Shown in pieces: positions 37,414-39,794 of a DNA stretch of 39,794 nt; the stretch's first letter is position 1; each line of letters begins with the position of its first letter. The stretch lies in assembly GCA_016179865.1 (NCBI GenBank), contig JACPCJ010000077.1, positions 1 to 39,794 on the forward strand, written 5' to 3'. This stretch comes from Actinomycetota bacterium. GTDB taxonomy: Bacteria; Actinomycetota; Acidimicrobiia; IMCC26256; JACPCJ01. The notes under the pieces are model-generated. The model worked only from the letters and a program-made list of their open reading frames with translations. It searched no databases and was not told the DNA's origin. Made by a program: the position numbers and the translations under genes.

Positions 37414-37968
37414 ATGGAAGAAGTTCTCTTCGTCTGCACCGGCAACCTGTGCCGATCGCCCATCGCCGAAGCCCTGCTCCGGGCCCGGTTGCACGAGCGT
37501 GGCGTCGACGGCGTTCTCGTGTCATCGGCCGGGACGATGGGGTTCTCGTCGGCGGCGACCGCCGAGGCGCGCACGGTGGCGGCCGAGCTGGGCGGCGACC
37601 TGTCGGAGCACCGGGCGCGCCGCCTCGACCGGGCGATCGTGGAGTCGGCGGACCTGGTCATCGGCATGACGGCCGACCACGTGATCGACCTCGTGTACCA
37701 GGCGCCGGCGGCCGCGCCACGGGTGTTCAAGCTGGCGGAGCTGGCCCGCCTCGCCGCTGCGGGCCCGGCGAGGAGCCCTGAGCAGTCACTCCGGGGCTGG
37801 GCCGAGGAGCTCGGCGCGCATCGTTCGGAGCGGCCGTGGGCCGACAGCTCGGGCGACGCCGACGTGGCGGATCCCATGGGCGACACGGTGGAGGTGTACC
37901 GGGCGACGGCGGCCGAGATCAGGGGGCTTCTGGACCCCGTAGTGGCGGCGGCGTGGGTGACGGGTTAG
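37414..37968 (+). CDS. Low-molecular-weight protein-tyrosine phosphatase
   Basis: A 184-residue phosphatase with the P-loop CTGNLCRS at residues 8-15 (Cys8 nucleophile, Arg14), right after MEEVLFV as in the family, and SSAGTMGF after it. The general-acid Asp is in VADPMGD near the C-terminus. It removes phosphate from phosphotyrosine or related low-mass substrates in the cytosol. An insert of about 20 residues around ARLAAAGPARSPEQSLRGW makes it longer than the classic 160. Its TAG overlaps the convergent metF stop by four bases. Confidence 0.88.
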   Translation: MEEVLFVCTGNLCRSPIAEALLRARLHERGVDGVLVSSAGTMGFSSAATAEARTVAAELGGDLSEHRARRLDRAIVESADLVIGMTADHVIDLVYQAPAAAPRVFKLAELARLAAAGPARSPEQSLRGWAEELGAHRSERPWADSSGDADVADPMGDTVEVYRATAAEIRGLLDPVVAAAWVTG

Positions 37969-38837
37969 GCGGCCGGACCGCGGCCGAGGCCGAGGTTCTC
38001 GTAGATCTCGCGGGTCGCGGTTGATCGGTTGAGGGTGTAGAAGTGCAAGCCGGGTGCGCCTTCGGCGAGGAGGTCGGCGCACATCTGGGTGGACACCTCG
38101 ACCCCGATCTGGCGCACCGCCTCGGCGTCGTCCTCAACGGCGAAGATTCGATCGGCGAGGTCGGCCGGGAAGGCCGCCCCCGACAGCTCCGCCATGCGCT
38201 GGACCGAGCGGACGTTGGTCACGGGCATGATCCCGGGAATCACCGGCTTGTCGACGCCGAGGGCCGACAGCCCCTCCACCAGCCGGTAGTAGGCCGAGGA
38301 GTCGAAGAAGAACTGCGTGATGGCGAAGTCGGCCCCCTTCAGCTTCTCGGCCGTCCAGTGGCGGTCGGAGTCGAGGTCGGGTGACTTGGGGTGCCCCTCA
38401 GGATGGGCGGCGACGCCAACCGAGAAGCCGTCGAGCTGCTGCACGAGTTCAACGAGCTCGTTCGCGTAGGCAAGCTCGGTCGGGGGCGGGTCCTCGAGGT
38501 CGCGCGGCGGGTCACCGCCGAGAGCCAGGATGTTCTCGATGCCGGCGGCGCCGTAGTGCTGGATCACCTCGGTGAGCTCGGCTCGGGTGTGGCAGGCGCA
38601 GGTGAGGTGCGCCATGGCCGTCAGCGACATGTCGTCGTTGATGTGGACGACGATGTCGTGCGTGCGCTCGCGGGTCGACCCTCCGGCGCCGTAGGTCACC
38701 GAGACGAACGAGGGGCCGAGCGGCTCGAGCTCGCGGAGGGCCTTTTCGAGCTGGCGCTCCGCCTCGTCGGTCTTCGGCGGGAAGAACTCGAACGAGAAGG
38801 TGCGCCCAGCGGCCAGCAGGTCACGGATCTTGGCCAT
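37965..38837 (-). CDS. metF: Methylenetetrahydrofolate reductase
   Basis: A 290-residue flavoprotein that makes 5-methyltetrahydrofolate for methionine synthesis. FSFEFFPPKTDEAERQL has the catalytic Glu near residue 17. VSVTYGAGGSTRERTHDIV, LTCACHTRAEL, NILALGGDPPRD and ITQFFFDSSAYYRLVE are family hallmarks, as is PVIPGIMPVTN. The length is normal. The ATG is at 38837. It stands alone on the minus strand, convergent with the tyrosine phosphatase. No S-box or other riboswitch is visible upstream, where the second REP-like repeat lies. Confidence 0.95.
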   Translation of the reverse strand: MAKIRDLLAAGRTFSFEFFPPKTDEAERQLEKALRELEPLGPSFVSVTYGAGGSTRERTHDIVVHINDDMSLTAMAHLTCACHTRAELTEVIQHYGAAGIENILALGGDPPRDLEDPPPTELAYANELVELVQQLDGFSVGVAAHPEGHPKSPDLDSDRHWTAEKLKGADFAITQFFFDSSAYYRLVEGLSALGVDKPVIPGIMPVTNVRSVQRMAELSGAAFPADLADRIFAVEDDAEAVRQIGVEVSTQMCADLLAEGAPGLHFYTLNRSTATREIYENLGLGRGPAA

Positions 38838-38883
38838 GGGTGAGGTGACCGTAGCCGAGCGGGCCGCGTAGCCTCCTCCTTCT

Positions 38884-38961
38884 ATGAGCGAGCGTCAGCG
38901 AGCGAATCATGAATGGGCGCCCCGCTCGGCGGGGCAGCCGCCGGAGGCGGCGACCCGATGA
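38884..38961 (+). repeat. REP-like two-hairpin element, copy 2, with micro-ORF overlapping the next start
   Basis: The core at 38916-38957 is the reverse complement of the element at 4141-4182 with 40 of 42 bases identical; both substitutions are in the hairpin loops. The AGCGAGCG-rich arm (38887-38904) corresponds to the GCTTCGCT arm of copy 1. A 25-codon frame from ATG 38884 to TGA 38959-38961 ends WAPRSAGQPPEAATR and overlaps the next gene's ATG as ATGA. This would suit coupled translation or a leader peptide. It may equally be the chance open frame of a mobile palindrome. No Shine-Dalgarno precedes it. Confidence 0.75.
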
Positions 38962-39269
38962 GCGTCGTTGTGATCAACGCCATCACCGTTCCCACCGACC
39001 GGGCCGAGGAGTTCGAGGCCCGTTTTGCGTCTCGAGCGGGAGAGGTCAGCTCCATGCCCGGCTTCGAGGCCTTTGAGCTGATGAAGCCCACCGACGGGCG
39101 GGACGTGTTCCTCGTCTACACCCGCTGGGAGTCAGCCGAGGCGTTCCAGAACTGGATGAGCAGCCCGGCCTTCCAGCACGGCCACCGCCAGCACGACGCC
39201 CAGGGCCCGGTGGGGAGCGCCAGCGAGGTGTGGATGTTCGACGTGATCCAGCGCGAAGAGGGAGCCTGA
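38958..39269 (+). CDS. MhuD-like heme-degrading / ABM-domain monooxygenase
   Basis: A 103-residue dimeric ferredoxin-fold (ABM) protein. It matches Mycobacterium MhuD closely in layout: VVVINAITVP at the start with Asn7, PGFEAFELMKPTDG, VYTRWESAEAFQNWMSSP with Trp66, then HGHRQHD. Asn7 and Trp66 fall at the same numbers as in MhuD; the heme ligand His75 probably corresponds to His74 or His76. This supports heme degradation for iron supply, though other ABM roles remain possible. ATG 38958 overlaps the stop of the repeat's micro-ORF, and no other ribosome-binding site is visible. Confidence 0.8.
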   Translation: MSVVVINAITVPTDRAEEFEARFASRAGEVSSMPGFEAFELMKPTDGRDVFLVYTRWESAEAFQNWMSSPAFQHGHRQHDAQGPVGSASEVWMFDVIQREEGA

Positions 39270-39270
39270 G

Positions 39271-39702
39271 GTGGCGCTGACCGAGGAACAGCAGCAGAAG
39301 AGCCGCCAGGCCGTGCGCGAGCTCATGTTCAAGACCCCCTACATCGAGGGAACCGGCATGGTCCCCGAAGCGTGGGCCGAGGACGGCGTCCGCATCCGCC
39401 TCCCGTTCGACGCGAAGCTCTCGAATGACGGCCGGGTTTTCCACGGGGGCGCCATTGCCTCGCTAATGGACACTGCGGGGGCCGCCGCAGTGTGGGCCGG
39501 GCACGACTTCGACAAGGGCGCCAAGGCGGCGACAGTGAACATGGCGATCAACTACCTGGGCGCCGCGTACGAGCAGGACCTGATCGCGGACGCGGTATGT
39601 GTAAAGCGGGGCAAGGAGCTGTCGTTCTCGGAGATCCGGGTTCACGATGTCGACGGCAAGCCCGTGGCCACGGGCACCCTCGTGTACCGGATCGTCCGCT
39701 AG
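39271..39702 (+). CDS. PaaI-family hotdog thioesterase
   Basis: A 143-residue acyl-CoA thioesterase of the hotdog fold. NDGRVFHGGAIASLMDTAGAAAVWA holds the HGG motif and the catalytic Asp on the long helix; ATVNMAINYLGAA and GKELSFSEIRVHDVDGKPVATGTLVY complete the fold. It probably hydrolyses acyl- or aryl-CoA esters. GTG 39271 starts one base after the monooxygenase stop, with GGGAG upstream, so the two are one transcript. Its TAG stop may be formed at the edge of an IS630-type element. Confidence 0.88.
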   Translation: MALTEEQQQKSRQAVRELMFKTPYIEGTGMVPEAWAEDGVRIRLPFDAKLSNDGRVFHGGAIASLMDTAGAAAVWAGHDFDKGAKAATVNMAINYLGAAYEQDLIADAVCVKRGKELSFSEIRVHDVDGKPVATGTLVYRIVR

Positions 39703-39738
39703 TGGTCTCGCGCGTAAATCATTGTGACTTACGCGACC
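39703..39738. repeat. Inverted repeat at probable IS630-type end
   Basis: GGTC...GCGTAA (39704-39717, with a four-base bulge) pairs with TTACGCGACC (39729-39738), the second arm containing the transposase stop codon. IS630-family elements insert at TA, and TA occurs immediately before this region in the thioesterase stop codon (39700-39701). The element's end is therefore placed here by inference; the other end is outside the window. Confidence 0.45.
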
Positions 39739-39794
39739 TTCAGGGGTCGGCCGTCGTAGGTCCATGCGAACGGCGCAGCCCGGCGGTTGTAGGC
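39729..39794 (-). CDS. IS630-type transposase, C-terminal fragment
   Basis: Read on the minus strand from the window end, the last 21 codons give AYNRRAAPFAWTYDGRPL, then KVA and TAA at 39729-39731. The PF.WTYDG.PLK ending is characteristic of IS630-family DDE transposases, which end shortly after the catalytic domain. Most of the gene lies beyond the window. It is the only sign of a transposon here. Confidence 0.65.
   Translation of the reverse strand, partial: AYNRRAAPFAWTYDGRPLKVA

Overview
The window is about 40 kb of very GC-rich DNA with dense, short-spaced genes and many GTG starts. Three F420-type luciferase-like oxidoreductases, a UvrD2-type helicase with an HRDC domain, a DUF1876 protein, a PAC2 protein and a MhuD-like heme monooxygenase all point to an actinobacterium. 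I infer something near the Acidimicrobiia, but the lineage call is inference and no rRNA gene is present.

Layout. 1-128: tail of etfA. 314-4110: alpha/beta hydrolase followed by two CorC/HlyC-type CBS membrane proteins. 4222-4989: short-chain dehydrogenase. 5061-7548 (minus): a four-gene operon of double-ACT protein, APH-type kinase, DUF6285 protein and exonuclease III. 7766-15413 (plus): AMACR-type CoA transferase, a histidine phosphatase fused in frame to glutamate synthase large subunit, and a thiolase. 15561-18343: DUF1876 protein, LemA-like protein, a broken nuclease gene, an F420 oxidoreductase and a lone sigma region-4 protein. 18372-20405: UvrD2-like helicase. 20406-20846: 441 bp without a gene but with hairpins. 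20847-24321 (plus): metallopeptidase, GcvR-like ACT protein, peptide deformylase, GNAT, PH/SHOCT protein and BtuF-like receptor. 24388-30614 (minus): ThDP enzyme and a 1518-residue HYR-repeat surface protein. 30836-34507 (minus): alpha-galactosidase, broken galactokinase and F420 oxidoreductase. 34567-39702: PAC2 protein, cytosolic histidine kinase, F420 oxidoreductase, low-MW tyrosine phosphatase, metF, heme monooxygenase and thioesterase. 39729-39794: end of an IS630-type transposase.

The chromosome looks mostly core metabolic: acyl-CoA turnover, one-carbon metabolism, nitrogen assimilation and DNA repair. The unusual content is between genes and at gene ends. (1) A 51-bp hairpin occurs twice, with substitutions that preserve pairing; both copies lie in the same orientation about 100 bp upstream of acyl-CoA genes. 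(2) A REP-like element occurs twice in opposite orientation, with both core differences in hairpin loops and a conserved micro-ORF. (3) Two genes appear to start at ATC or ATT. (4) Three genes (histidine phosphatase, nuclease, galactokinase) seem to have each lost a short internal or terminal piece of similar size. (5) Long, near-perfect hairpins without U-tracts sit at three of the convergent gene junctions.

No CRISPR array, tRNA, rRNA, prophage or defence island is visible. All homology statements come from motif recognition by eye, without database searches.
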